NCBI GenBank assembly: GCA_039105265.1
Contig: JAPFFF010000039.1
Location: 1,364,001-1,428,000, forward strand
Reading direction: 5' to 3'
Source of the DNA: Tritrichomonas musculus
Taxonomy: Eukaryota; Parabasalia; Tritrichomonadida; Tritrichomonadidae
Length of the DNA stretch: 64,000 bases
The translations under genes were made by a program, and so were the position numbers. Shown piece by piece: positions 50,800-59,223 of the stretch (position 1 is its first letter; the number at the start of each line of letters is the position of its first letter). The notes beneath the pieces are model-generated. The model was not told where the DNA came from. It worked only from the letters and a program-made list of their open reading frames with translations, and searched no databases.

Positions 50800-52103
50800 G
50801 GGGTTAAAAAAAGTTCTGACCCCCCCTCTGTTTTTTGACACCTGCTTGCCCAAAATTTGGTTTTATTCTATATTTAGATAGTATAGATGATAATGATCAT
50901 TCTTAAATAAAAACTTCTAAAAATTAATTATTCATCATCTCAAAAAACAGCTTTTTTGAAAGATCATGCGTTTAAAATTTTCATTTTTTACGTTTAAAAT
51001 AAAATGGATAATCGCGAGCAAAGAATTGTTATCAAGTATTTCTTCCTGAAAGGATGGGGATACAAAAAAATTACAACAGAGTTAACAGATACATTAGAAG
51101 ATGACGCTCTTAGTATGTCAACAATCCAACGATGGGTCAACAGGTTCAAAAGTGGAGATTTATCATGCAATGATTTAGAACGCGAAGGAAGGCCAAATTT
51201 GGATATATCTGATACTATTTCAGCCATTTTGCAAGATGAACCTTATTCAACTGCAAAAAGTATTGCATCACGATTATGTTGCTCTGTTCCAACGGTTATT
51301 TTCAATTTAACCGATGTCCTTCATTTGAAAAGGTTTATCAGAAGATGGGTCCCTCATCAACTCACCCCGGAAAATAAGATCGAACGAGTTGAAAAATCAA
51401 GAGCACTTTTGAAAACATTGTACTCTTGTCAAGAAAATAATTTCATCTCACTAATAACCTTAGATGAATCATGGTTCTATTTTGATTATGAAACAAATGC
51501 TATGTATGCACCATCAATTGAAAAAGTTCCACCAAGAGTTCTGAAAAAAATTGGTTCAAAAAAATGCATGATCACAATTGCTTTCAGTGGAGACCGTTTA
51601 ATATGTATTGATGCACTTCCAAAAGGGATCAAATTCAATCAAGAATATTTCATTACCAATATTCTTGATGAAATTTGCCAATTCATTCATCATGGAGATC
51701 ATAATATCCGAATTAAACAGTTCATTCTGCATATGGATAACAGCAGAATTCACAACGGTTCGAAAACAAGTGAATTTTTGAGTGACCATAGACTCAAAAG
51801 AGTTGATCACCCGGCTTATTCTCCAGATTTAAGCCCGTGTGATTTCTGGCTCTTTGGACGAATTAAGCAACTGCTTGAGGAAAAAAAGTTAGAGAGCCCA
51901 GAAGAACTCATCTCAGAAATACAGTCACTTTTTAATGAAGTGACTTTCGAAGAGCTCCAATCAGTCTTTCAAGAATGGATTGAAAGATTAAACTGGGTAA
52001 TAAGCAACAATGGAGAGTATTATATTAAACAATAAAAATTAATTTTAATTATCTTAATTATTTGTCAAAAAACAAAGGGGGGGTCAGAACTTTTTTTAAC
52101 CCC
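50800..52103 (+). mobile_element. Complete mariner element, 1,304 bp (Tvmar1-like)
   Basis: Perfect 28-bp inverted repeats start GGGGTTAAAAAAAGTTCTGA (50,800-50,827 and 52,076-52,103), then one mismatch and a further 12 matching bases. TA lies directly outside both ends. The element holds one intact transposase gene. Length and repeat length equal what I remember for Tvmar1 of T. vaginalis, the best species marker in the window. Confidence 0.95.
51004..52035 (+). CDS. Mariner transposase
   Basis: 343 residues, the usual size. The N-terminal region has two helix-turn-helix-like segments (GWGYKKITTELTDTLEDDAL and STIQRWVNRFKSGD; then TAKSIASRLCCSVPTV). The catalytic triad is complete: LITLDESWF, FILHMDNSRIHN and YSPDLSPCDFW, with 34 residues between the second and third aspartates, the D,D34D of true mariners. 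WVPHQLT, a signature linker motif, is present as RWVPHQLTPENK. The frame is intact from ATG to TAA with 5' and 3' untranslated parts inside the terminal repeats, so this copy could encode active enzyme. It cuts and pastes the element at TA sites. Confidence 0.97.
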   Translation: MDNREQRIVIKYFFLKGWGYKKITTELTDTLEDDALSMSTIQRWVNRFKSGDLSCNDLEREGRPNLDISDTISAILQDEPYSTAKSIASRLCCSVPTVIFNLTDVLHLKRFIRRWVPHQLTPENKIERVEKSRALLKTLYSCQENNFISLITLDESWFYFDYETNAMYAPSIEKVPPRVLKKIGSKKCMITIAFSGDRLICIDALPKGIKFNQEYFITNILDEICQFIHHGDHNIRIKQFILHMDNSRIHNGSKTSEFLSDHRLKRVDHPAYSPDLSPCDFWLFGRIKQLLEEKKLESPEELISEIQSLFNEVTFEELQSVFQEWIERLNWVISNNGEYYIKQ

Positions 52104-52566
52104 TATAACACAATAATTTATTAAATTTAATTTTTACACAATAAAAATATTATGTTTCAAAAGTTATCTATCTTATCATATATTAAATGTTTTTTTTTAA
52201 AATTAATAATTTCAATAAAATATATTTTCAAAAAGTTGAAATTATTTAAAACTTTTTCTGAGATAAAATAAAATATAATTATACAAGTATATAATATATA
52301 CATTTTAAATATTAAGTTTAAAATAATGTTTAAATAAATTATATATATTATTTATAAAATATAAAAGTAAAAACAAATGTATAAAAATTTATTCCACTTT
52401 TTCAATTAGGGAGCAATGGGTGGGAATGGGATTTGATATACCCAAGCATTTTTGGGAATTTTCCGCATCATTAGAAGATACGTCAACGTCAACGAATTCA
52501 ACAAAAATATGACCACAACATGAAGGTCCGAGCCCTTCTCAACAGAGCCGTGAAGAACCTCTATAC
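52104..52566. other. Right part of the AT-rich insertion and its border
   Basis: No accepted gene. A+T-rich to about 52,400, then back to Mav2 composition; the border lies somewhere in 52,400-52,490. A 16-codon ORF (52,520-52,570, MKVRALLNRAVKNLYT) is too short to call. Confidence 0.5.
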
Positions 52567-52806
52567 CTAAGAGATGGCGTTACCGTTTGAATCAAATTTG
52601 ACGTATCCATCACCACCGAAGTGTTGCGATACCGGATTGTTTTTGTTGTTGAACTTGGGTAAGACCTTCGCGACGCCCCCGATGACGGGTACCTTCTCGA
52701 GGACGGACTTTGTCTTGTTCCAACCATGTTTGAACCCATTAGCGAAGTCTTTGAAGCCCTACTTGATCTTCTTCCCCAGTTTCTTGAACCAGCTACCGAA
52801 TGCCAT
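52567..52806 (-). pseudogene. Core-protein paralogue with early stop
   Basis: The 79-codon frame begins MAFGSWFKKLGKKIK and is stopped by TAG at codon 16 (52,759-52,761), then continues GFKDFANGFKHGWNKTKSVL and ends SNGNAIS. The N-terminus is almost identical to the core protein at 61,024 (MAFGTWFKKLGKKI), but the rest differs, so it is a paralogue from the same element. CACTATTTTAATGGG about 18 bases upstream is a Maverick T-box variant. Adjacent to the 788-bp TTAA element. Confidence 0.65.
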
Positions 52807-52846
52807 GTTTGAGGTCCCATTAAAATAGTGTCTCAGGGGTTTTTAA

Positions 52847-53634
52847 GGACGTGGTAGGACCAAATATAATCTCATTTTTGTATGTAAAATATCTCATTTA
52901 ATATTTATTATCACAAAACTTTATCAATTAAATTGCATTAACATTTAAATATATAATACCATTTTACCAATAATTTCAAAAATTATCCCAGAAGACAATT
53001 TGCTGTCATTCAATTTTTATGATATCGGACCTGTTGAAGTATAAATTTTTGAATAAAAAAGTAAATGATTTAAAAAAATACTCAATAGGAAATATTCAGC
53101 AAATGATTAATTTTGATATATTAATAGTTCAAGTGCTACATTTGTGAAATCGCATACTTCTATTCATTTGAAAGTTATGAATTTGGCTAAAACCACTTTT
53201 TTTTATCACCTCATTAAAATTGAATTTTAATGTATGCAATAAATAATATTATAGTAAACTTACAAATATCCCAAAATTAAACTCTATTTAAGAAAAAAGT
53301 ATAACAAAATTTTTTCAGAATATTGATGATCATTAAATTTTTTTTTCAAATTATGTAATTTTGGTCAATAGGAAAAGTGAGCAAGCATGTATATATTTAA
53401 TAAAAACCATTTATTTTTTGATTAATAAAGTCGTTCTGATGTTCTATTCATTTTAATGTCATTTTTAATTTGGATGCTTTTCTTTCATATACATAGGAGA
53501 TCTCATTTATTATTGATTTATTTTAATAAATATCAAATATATAATATAATAATATATTTTAGAACTACAATAACAAATTATTTAAGGAGATATTTACACA
53601 TAAAATTCAAATTATATTTGGTCCTACCACGTCC
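52847..53634. mobile_element. 788-bp MITE-like element, TTAA-flanked
   Basis: Perfect 24-bp inverted repeats begin GGACGTGGTAGGACCAAATA (52,847-52,870 and 53,611-53,634). TTAA lies outside both ends (52,843-52,846 and 53,635-53,638). If the terminus were taken as AGGACG, the duplication would be TA. The AT-rich interior has no substantial gene (only a 60-codon hydrophobic frame). The element sits 22 bp upstream of the ATG of the 203-residue gene and so separates that gene from its original upstream DNA. Confidence 0.8.
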
Positions 53635-53656
53635 TTAATCGAAACGAAACACGATC

Positions 53657-54268
53657 ATGACGTTACGTGCCGCGAGAATACTCCCAAGTGAGACCGACAA
53701 CACGATCAAACAAGAGCAGAACACCAACGTGAACATCAACATCAAGCCTCGTCAAGAGAGCAGACCATCCACAGTTCCCCTATATCTGGATGTGCAACCA
53801 CTGAACCCGAACGTAAATTTTACTCAACTTCGCCCTCAAACGGGTGGAACAGTTTCCGATACTCCGATGATGACACCGGCATCAGCATATCCATCTCCAC
53901 AACCAATCGACAGAGGTATCGCCGACATGGGAAGTGAATTGGATGAACTCGACAAGAAGAACCGTTTCTTAGAGATGTTGGTCGAGATGTACGAGAACAA
54001 CCCCTTGAAGGTGAACTCCTACGTAGTCTGCGAAAGCAGGTTGCTGATGGAGATGATCAAGCTCTTGACCGGTTGCGAGAAGGTCGATTTGGTACTCAAT
54101 GACGACATCTCCTGTGGTGGTGGATGTAGTGGGAAGTCCGATAAGATCATCTACGTTTCGAAGATCCTCATCACGATTGACGGTAAGAGCGAAGACCTGA
54201 AGTACTGCAGAAACGATGTCTATAGCGAGTTCATTCGTTATGGAGTCAGCTTGAAGATGGTCTGCTAA
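53657..54268 (+). CDS. Conserved Maverick cysteine protein (Mav2 copy)
   Basis: 203 residues: a disordered, Pro/Ser/Thr-rich N-terminal half, then a helix (ELDELDKKNRFLEMLVEMYE) and a folded C-terminal domain with KVDLVLNDDISCGGGCSGKS and ending VYSEFIRYGVSLKMVC. It matches the 176-residue Mav1 protein at 34,284-34,814 in domain order and key positions (V-D-L/I-x-L-D/N-x-D-I-x-C). Conserved but of unknown function. The cysteine-rich GGGCS loop could bind metal or form disulphides; that is speculation. Its upstream DNA was replaced by the 788-bp element, so expression may be altered. The next gene follows after 29 bp. Confidence 0.7.
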   Translation: MTLRAARILPSETDNTIKQEQNTNVNINIKPRQESRPSTVPLYLDVQPLNPNVNFTQLRPQTGGTVSDTPMMTPASAYPSPQPIDRGIADMGSELDELDKKNRFLEMLVEMYENNPLKVNSYVVCESRLLMEMIKLLTGCEKVDLVLNDDISCGGGCSGKSDKIIYVSKILITIDGKSEDLKYCRNDVYSEFIRYGVSLKMVC

Positions 54269-54297
54269 GTGGTTCAATCTCTTTTTGTGTGACCCAA

Positions 54298-54546
54298 ATG
54301 AATGACACCTTGAATGGAATCACCAACGACATCGTCAAAACGAACCTCTTCTTCAACCGTTTGAGGGAGAACGCCTACGATGAGTACAAGAGAAGCAACT
54401 ACGACGAATCCAAACTTGATGAGCTCATGCACTATATCCGTAACACATTCATCGTCCAGAGAAACATCGATGACGACTTCAAAGAGCTGCAGCACATCGT
54501 CTGGAGAATCAATCAGAGTGTTGATAACATCAACGACATAGACTAA
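54298..54546 (+). CDS. Small helical protein, 82 residues (Mav2)
   Basis: I chose ATG 54,298 over the in-frame GTG at 54,289 because TCTCTTTTTGTG, a T-box variant, lies at 54,278-54,289. The product is acidic and helical (IVKTNLFFNRLRENAYDEYK; FKELQHIVWRINQSVDNIND), likely a small coiled-coil or bundle protein. Not recognised; no obvious Mav1 counterpart. It forms a short rightward pair with the 203-residue gene. Confidence 0.6.
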   Translation: MNDTLNGITNDIVKTNLFFNRLRENAYDEYKRSNYDESKLDELMHYIRNTFIVQRNIDDDFKELQHIVWRINQSVDNINDID

Positions 54547-54923
54547 ATCACTGCTATCGAATGGTGAAGGAACAAAGTCAATTGGTTGAGTATTCGTGGA
54601 GATATGATCCTCGGAAGTTGGGTACCAAATCGGATATTTTTTGGGGAATCTCGTTAACGGTCGCCCATTGAAATGTTGATCGTCGAGGCCAAATATTTGA
54701 CTATATAACCGTCGACGATATCCCGAATCCACCATCAGAATTGGCCTAGGTGCTTCCTATCCGGAGATACCCGTTACCAAGATATACCTAAACGGAACCT
54801 AATCTATGTCTGGCCAGACGTGGTACGTATGTCTTTCTCTTACATCGAATGCACGACGCATCCACGAAGACGGTTGGTTTTTGCTCTTTTTTGCTCGAGT
54901 CATCCAAAAATAGGTTCAGTCCA
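54547..54923. other. 377-bp gap with block conserved in Mav1
   Basis: It contains the conserved block (54,823-54,885) and a small minus-strand ORF. A GATATTTTTTGGGG sequence at 54,634 resembles an Sm site, but no snRNA fold was established. A minus-strand frame (54,735 downwards) reads protein-like at first (GYRRRLYSQIFGLDDQHFNG, then RFPKKYPIWYP) before becoming the antisense of the 82-residue gene; it may be a decayed gene. Confidence 0.5.
54800..54904 (-). CDS. Possible 34-residue ORF over conserved block
   Basis: MTRAKKSKNQPSSWMRRAF continues for 15 residues to a TAG. CCTATTTTTGG lies immediately before the ATG (54,905-54,915), closer than before other genes. The KNQP-x-x-WMR-x-AF part is also encoded in Mav1 in the frame that runs on past the stop of the 34,284 gene, but the nucleotide match continues in a different frame beyond it, so a DNA or RNA element may be what is conserved. 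Confidence 0.3.
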
Positions 54924-57900
54924 TTACGATCGAAACACAGCGAGAGTCGTTTCATTGATCTTCTCAGTGACCTTCCCGACGATGGATTGTTGGATTCGGA
55001 GAGTCATGGCATAGTCTTCGTCCAGGATCTTCCCGTTGAAGAGGATTACCTCACCGATTTGATAGAGATTGGCATCGTCAACAGTGAATAGCATGTCGCC
55101 GTGTGTCGCAAACGTGATGCAACCGTTAGATTCGTCAACAGAAGTGATTACCCCAACGAACTCTTTGTAGGATCCATCGACGATGACGCTGCAGATACAA
55201 TCCGTTGAATCAGTAGCCGTTGAGGATACCCACTTACCATTGACTCGTTTATAGATATGTCCACTGAGGAACACTGGCTTACCGACTTTGAAATCAGTGA
55301 TCTCTTCTCCGGCTTCGATAGGGCAGTAGTGAGTGATGGAGGTGCTGGGTTTCAGATTATGTCGAGAGAGTGTGTAATCGTTGAATAGCTTCATCAACCC
55401 ACCAATCAATTCATCAAGGGAATCATCGTTATCGGCTTCAATGAACTCGATGTACTTGAATATCCCATACGCTCCGGTATCGACGAGAGGGTCACAGTGT
55501 GTGAATATCAGGTCGTAATCTTCGTAGTCTAAGTTGGGTAAGAAGTTCATACAGATCGAGACGCAGTCTTTGTTGATTTGACTATCATGATAGGATGAAC
55601 CCGTTGCATCCGTGATCGCATGAGGAGTATTGGCGACACCACCAAGCCACATGATTGCCGATCCCTTATAGTTGATGAGATCAAACACTACCACGATGTT
55701 GATGCTCTTCAGTGTGTTGTATCCATCGTCATCCATCTTCACGATCACATACTTCGCTTTCGGTGGAACGTCTTGGAGACTGATTTCGATGGATGTGTTA
55801 TCGAATGTCAGATACTCCACATGTTTCTGAGCTAGTCCATAGTAATCCCTAGTGGTGATATCGCTTTGAATGAAGTTGGTGAATGCAGACATCAGGGATT
55901 GACTGTCGAGGGCACCTTCTTTCTTAACGTACCTGGCATCGCATTCACTCGTTGTCGGATAGTTGCTGAGCTTGTATATCGAGAAGAGGTCCATCAACGA
56001 ACCCATCATCGCTTCATCAGTCTCAACGAACCTAACGTACTTGAATTCCCTGTACGCACCAGTATCGATAACGAGATCATCGTGAGTGGGGAAGTTTCCA
56101 CCATCAACCCCAATGTAAAACGAAGCGGCGATACCATCTCCAGATTGGTTTGAAGTGACATCAACTACTGCATATTTGAACTCCCCTGATCCCGTGAAGA
56201 CAAGCAATCTACCAGTCTTCTTGACGTTGTTGTACACGACGATGAAGCTCATGCGGAAGCAATGATCGGATGGGCATTGATAGTAGGCCACGATGTACTT
56301 CACTCTCGAGAGGTCAACCTCTTTGAAGCTCAGATCGAAATCACGGTTAATGAAGGTTAGATTGGATATGTACTTCTTGGCTTCGTCAGTGTAGTTCACG
56401 GCTTCTCTATCGTTTTTGATGTACTCGGAGAAGGTGTTCACCATAGAGTTCTTGGCAATGGATTTGTCGTCGATGACGTCATCAACACATTTGTGAACGA
56501 AAGCTGATGTGGCCAGTGATGTGTCGTTGTTGACGGTTTCGGTACTCAAGGCGAGATCGTTGACGTATCTATTCGAATCGTTAGTGAACCTGAGTTGCTC
56601 AGCATAGAACATACATCGAACGAAATCAGCGTTCTTCGGTCTTATCACGTTATTACCCGATCGATACCAGAACTGTGCGTTATTGATGCGATTGACGGTG
56701 TTCAACGCTGTCAGAACCTCATCATCGGTGAATGTAGTAGTCGTTGTGTCTGTACTCGGAATGAGGCTATCTTGATGAACGAACTTGTCATCGCTTTCAC
56801 TCTTGGTGTATCGGTTACTGAGTTTACTGTTGAGATCGTTGATGGATGTGGTGAATGATGTTGTCGTCACGAAGCCGTTGTTCGTTAAGGAGAGCTTGTC
56901 ATCGACCTCTTTCTTGGTGTATCTGTTGTTGATGGATGTCGTCAATGAATTGATATCGTTAATGTGTTTCGTTGATGTAACGAACTTGTCATCGACCTCT
57001 TTCTTGGTGTATCTGTTGTTGATGGATGTCGTCAATGAATTGATATCGTTAGTGTGTTTCGTTGATGTAACGAACTTGTCATCGACCTCTTTCTTGGTGT
57101 ATCTGTTGTTGATGGATGTCGTCAATGAATTGATATCGCTAGTGTGCTTCGTTGATGTAACGAACTTGTCATCGACCTCTTTCTTGGTGTATCTGTTGTT
57201 GAGGGAATCGTTGATGGTGGATACCTTGTTATCGATCTCGCTTTTGGTGTATCGGTCAATGAGTTCATCGTTGATGTTGTTGATAGATGTGGTGAATGAT
57301 GTTGTCGTAACGTAACCGTTGAGGTTGTTGTTCGTTAAGGAGAGCTTGTCATCGACCTCTTTCTTGGTGTATCGGTCATCGAGTTCATCGTTGATGTTGT
57401 TGATGGATGTGGCGAAGGATGATGTCGTCACGTAGTTACCGAAGTTGTTGTTGATGGTGGATACCTTGTTATCGATCTCGCTTTTGGTGTATCGGTCAAT
57501 GAGTTCATCGTTGATGTTGTTGATAGATGTGGTGAATGATGTTGTCGTAACGTAACCGTTGAGGTTGTTGTTCGTTAAGGAGAGCTTGTCATCGACCTCT
57601 TTCTTGGTGTATCGGTCATCGAGTTCATCGTTGATGTTGTTGATGGATGTGGTGAAGGATGCTGTCGTCACGTAGTCACCGAAGTTGTTGTTCGTTAAGG
57701 AGAGCTTGTCATCGACCTCTTTCTTGGTGTATCGGTCATCGAGTTCATCGTTGATGGTGGATACTGCTGCGTTAATTGTCTCATTGAGTTCATCCCTTGC
57801 GGTAGTGATATCTGAAGGGAATGCTACAGTGGAACTCAGTGTCGATACGGTGGTTTCGAGGCTGTCCAAATCGGTCTTCAACTGAGTGATATCGCTTTCG

Positions 57901-58634
57901 ACTGTTGATAAATCGGTCTTCAATTGAGTGATGTCCGTTTCGGCGTCATCCATAGCGGAGTTGATGTTCGTGATGGATTCTTGAGCAGAGTCGAGGTAGA
58001 TGTTGATTAGTTTGATCTCGTTGTCGATGATCTTGATGTTGCTTTCATTCTCAAGAGATCTCTCATTGAGGGTCTTGTCATTGGTTTCGAAGTGGATGAG
58101 TGATTCGTTGACGCTGCTGATCAAGGTGTTCATGACGATGTTCACATCATCGACTGTTACCTCGGGTTCGGGTTCGTCAAGGTCAATGTTGTGAGTGGTT
58201 GTATCCATCAGCATACTGAGCCCTGAAGGAGCATCAAGGTTGGGATGATTCTCTAAGTGTTCGTTGATGGTGTTTGATAGAGCATCGATACTCTCGAACA
58301 TGGTGCTGCAGATTTTGTCGTGCTTGAGGTCAACTATGGTGGTGTTTTGGTCGCATTCGGCTATCAACTCAAAGGCTTTATCGATATCGGCTTTGACCTC
58401 CGACATTGACATGGGGTATCCATCAACCATCACTTCCATATCGGCTTCAAACACAGGAGTGGACTTGAACGCAACACTGCTACCGAGGAACCCCTCGAAT
58501 TTGGTGTCTCCATCGAAGGTCGCATTGTGGTATACATGAAGGTTATCCAGTAATTGGTTCCCTCCACCACCATCTCGAGTACCCCCTACAAGGGCTTTAT
58601 CGATAGCGTTCTGCTTGGTTAATATACCGGTCAT
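54924..58634 (-). CDS. Fibre-like protein with RYTK repeats, 1,236 residues
   Basis: The N-terminus is glycine-rich (GGTRDGGGGNQLL) and followed by HVYHNATFDGDTKFEGFLG. Residues about 150-295 are coiled coil with an SAMDDAETDITQLKTDL-type heptad pattern. Residues about 297-625 hold ten copies of a repeat starting RYTKKEVDDK or RYTKSEIDNK, 30 or 40 residues long, visible in DNA as 90- and 120-bp tandem repeats between about 56,780 and 57,770. Y-T-K-x-E-V-D repeats are typical of phage tail fibres, where they build trimeric shafts. Two related beta-type domains follow (SNLTFINRDFDLSFKEVDLS and HVEYLTFDNTSIEISLQDVP), then a C-terminal head. Counterpart of the Mav1 fibre. A T-box (CTAAAAATAGG, plus-strand reading) lies 11-21 bases upstream. 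Confidence 0.75.
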   Translation of the reverse strand: MTGILTKQNAIDKALVGGTRDGGGGNQLLDNLHVYHNATFDGDTKFEGFLGSSVAFKSTPVFEADMEVMVDGYPMSMSEVKADIDKAFELIAECDQNTTIVDLKHDKICSTMFESIDALSNTINEHLENHPNLDAPSGLSMLMDTTTHNIDLDEPEPEVTVDDVNIVMNTLISSVNESLIHFETNDKTLNERSLENESNIKIIDNEIKLINIYLDSAQESITNINSAMDDAETDITQLKTDLSTVESDITQLKTDLDSLETTVSTLSSTVAFPSDITTARDELNETINAAVSTINDELDDRYTKKEVDDKLSLTNNNFGDYVTTASFTTSINNINDELDDRYTKKEVDDKLSLTNNNLNGYVTTTSFTTSINNINDELIDRYTKSEIDNKVSTINNNFGNYVTTSSFATSINNINDELDDRYTKKEVDDKLSLTNNNLNGYVTTTSFTTSINNINDELIDRYTKSEIDNKVSTINDSLNNRYTKKEVDDKFVTSTKHTSDINSLTTSINNRYTKKEVDDKFVTSTKHTNDINSLTTSINNRYTKKEVDDKFVTSTKHINDINSLTTSINNRYTKKEVDDKLSLTNNGFVTTTSFTTSINDLNSKLSNRYTKSESDDKFVHQDSLIPSTDTTTTTFTDDEVLTALNTVNRINNAQFWYRSGNNVIRPKNADFVRCMFYAEQLRFTNDSNRYVNDLALSTETVNNDTSLATSAFVHKCVDDVIDDKSIAKNSMVNTFSEYIKNDREAVNYTDEAKKYISNLTFINRDFDLSFKEVDLSRVKYIVAYYQCPSDHCFRMSFIVVYNNVKKTGRLLVFTGSGEFKYAVVDVTSNQSGDGIAASFYIGVDGGNFPTHDDLVIDTGAYREFKYVRFVETDEAMMGSLMDLFSIYKLSNYPTTSECDARYVKKEGALDSQSLMSAFTNFIQSDITTRDYYGLAQKHVEYLTFDNTSIEISLQDVPPKAKYVIVKMDDDGYNTLKSINIVVVFDLINYKGSAIMWLGGVANTPHAITDATGSSYHDSQINKDCVSICMNFLPNLDYEDYDLIFTHCDPLVDTGAYGIFKYIEFIEADNDDSLDELIGGLMKLFNDYTLSRHNLKPSTSITHYCPIEAGEEITDFKVGKPVFLSGHIYKRVNGKWVSSTATDSTDCICSVIVDGSYKEFVGVITSVDESNGCITFATHGDMLFTVDDANLYQIGEVILFNGKILDEDYAMTLRIQQSIVGKVTEKINETTLAVFRS
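56780..57770. repeat. 90- and 120-bp coding repeats in the fibre gene
   Basis: Near-identical tandem units, three of 90 bp (about 56,900-57,180) and five of about 120 bp (57,180-57,770), underlie the RYTK repeats. High DNA identity among units points to recent expansion or homogenisation. Confidence 0.85.
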
Positions 58635-58644
58635 TTGATTTCGA

Positions 58645-58655
58645 CTAAAAATAGG
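58645..58655 (-). promoter_or_regulatory. Maverick T-box before fibre gene
   Basis: CCTATTTTTAG on the minus strand, 11-21 bases before the ATG. The same motif precedes other Mav2 genes, for example CCTATTTTTG at 61,448-61,457 and CCTATTTTTAT at 62,669-62,679. Confidence 0.55.
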
Positions 58656-58666
58656 ATGTGGGGGTC

Positions 58667-59170
58667 TCAGTACTCGAGTTTCAGGAAGAGGGTGAAGTTG
58701 TCGGGCTTGATATCATGACCCTCCGCGTCTGTGAACCATACCTTGAAGGAGTTCTTTCGTGAGATGATCTCGTATTTGCGGTTGTCGTCAGGGGGAACTA
58801 GATTGGCGTACCACACAAGGGAATCACAGTACTCATCACGGGGAACGAAGGAGCAATGGACTTCGGTTTCACCATCGAGGTAGTGCTTACACGTGGCTCT
58901 GCAGTACTGAAACGCTATGTAGCGATCATTCGATGAGTTGACGAACTCTGGTGGTAGTATGTTGTCGTAGTCTCTGGTGATGAAGTACGTCTTGGTGGTT
59001 GGTTCAGTGGATTGGATGTTCTGCATCTGTCTCTCGTAATCGTCAACGACTCCGTCACCGTTGAGGTCTTCATATTCATCGTGAGCATCACTTCGATACG
59101 GATCAATGTTGTAGGATATTCGATTGGGGAGAGGTACGTTGTGGAAGACTCGCTGAGAGTATGTCGTCAT
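58667..59170 (-). CDS. Minor capsid (penton-like) protein, 167 residues
   Basis: I chose ATG 59,170 because the T-box CTATTTTTA lies at 59,185-59,193, within the longer frame's upstream part. 167 residues: an N-terminal region with an EF-hand-like DLNGDGVVDDYE stretch (unusual for a capsid protein), then YFITRDYDNILP and a closing YEIISRKNSFKVWFTDAEGH followed by FTLFLKLEY. The last part matches the typical end of Maverick and virophage minor capsid proteins (strand, D-x-x-G turn, strand). It lies between major capsid and fibre genes, fitting a vertex protein to which the fibre binds; that link is inference. Confidence 0.65.
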   Translation of the reverse strand: MTTYSQRVFHNVPLPNRISYNIDPYRSDAHDEYEDLNGDGVVDDYERQMQNIQSTEPTTKTYFITRDYDNILPPEFVNSSNDRYIAFQYCRATCKHYLDGETEVHCSFVPRDEYCDSLVWYANLVPPDDNRKYEIISRKNSFKVWFTDAEGHDIKPDNFTLFLKLEY

Positions 59171-59223
59171 GGATTTGATTTCGGTAAAAATAGTCAGTAA
59201 CAGCACCTCGGTGAATGATCCCT

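Noticed and set aside
48896-52460. Single transposon with GGAAAATTCCC-type termini spanning the AT-rich insertion
   Set aside because: The inverted match is short and needs gaps, and no target duplication was seen. It is recorded only as a possible border.
54630-54660. Sm-site and snRNA gene in the Mav2 gap
   Set aside because: Only the ATTTTTTGG word is present; no snRNA stem-loop arrangement and no match in the Mav1 gap were found.
54274-54735. 153-residue minus-strand frame
   Set aside because: Its lower half is the antisense of the 82-residue plus-strand gene with typical Val/Asp shadow composition. Only the upper ~60 residues look protein-like and they have no T-box.
56785-57315. 176-residue plus-strand frame
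   Set aside because: Antisense of the RYTK repeats of the fibre gene; the Leu/Ser/Val repeats follow from the sense repeats.
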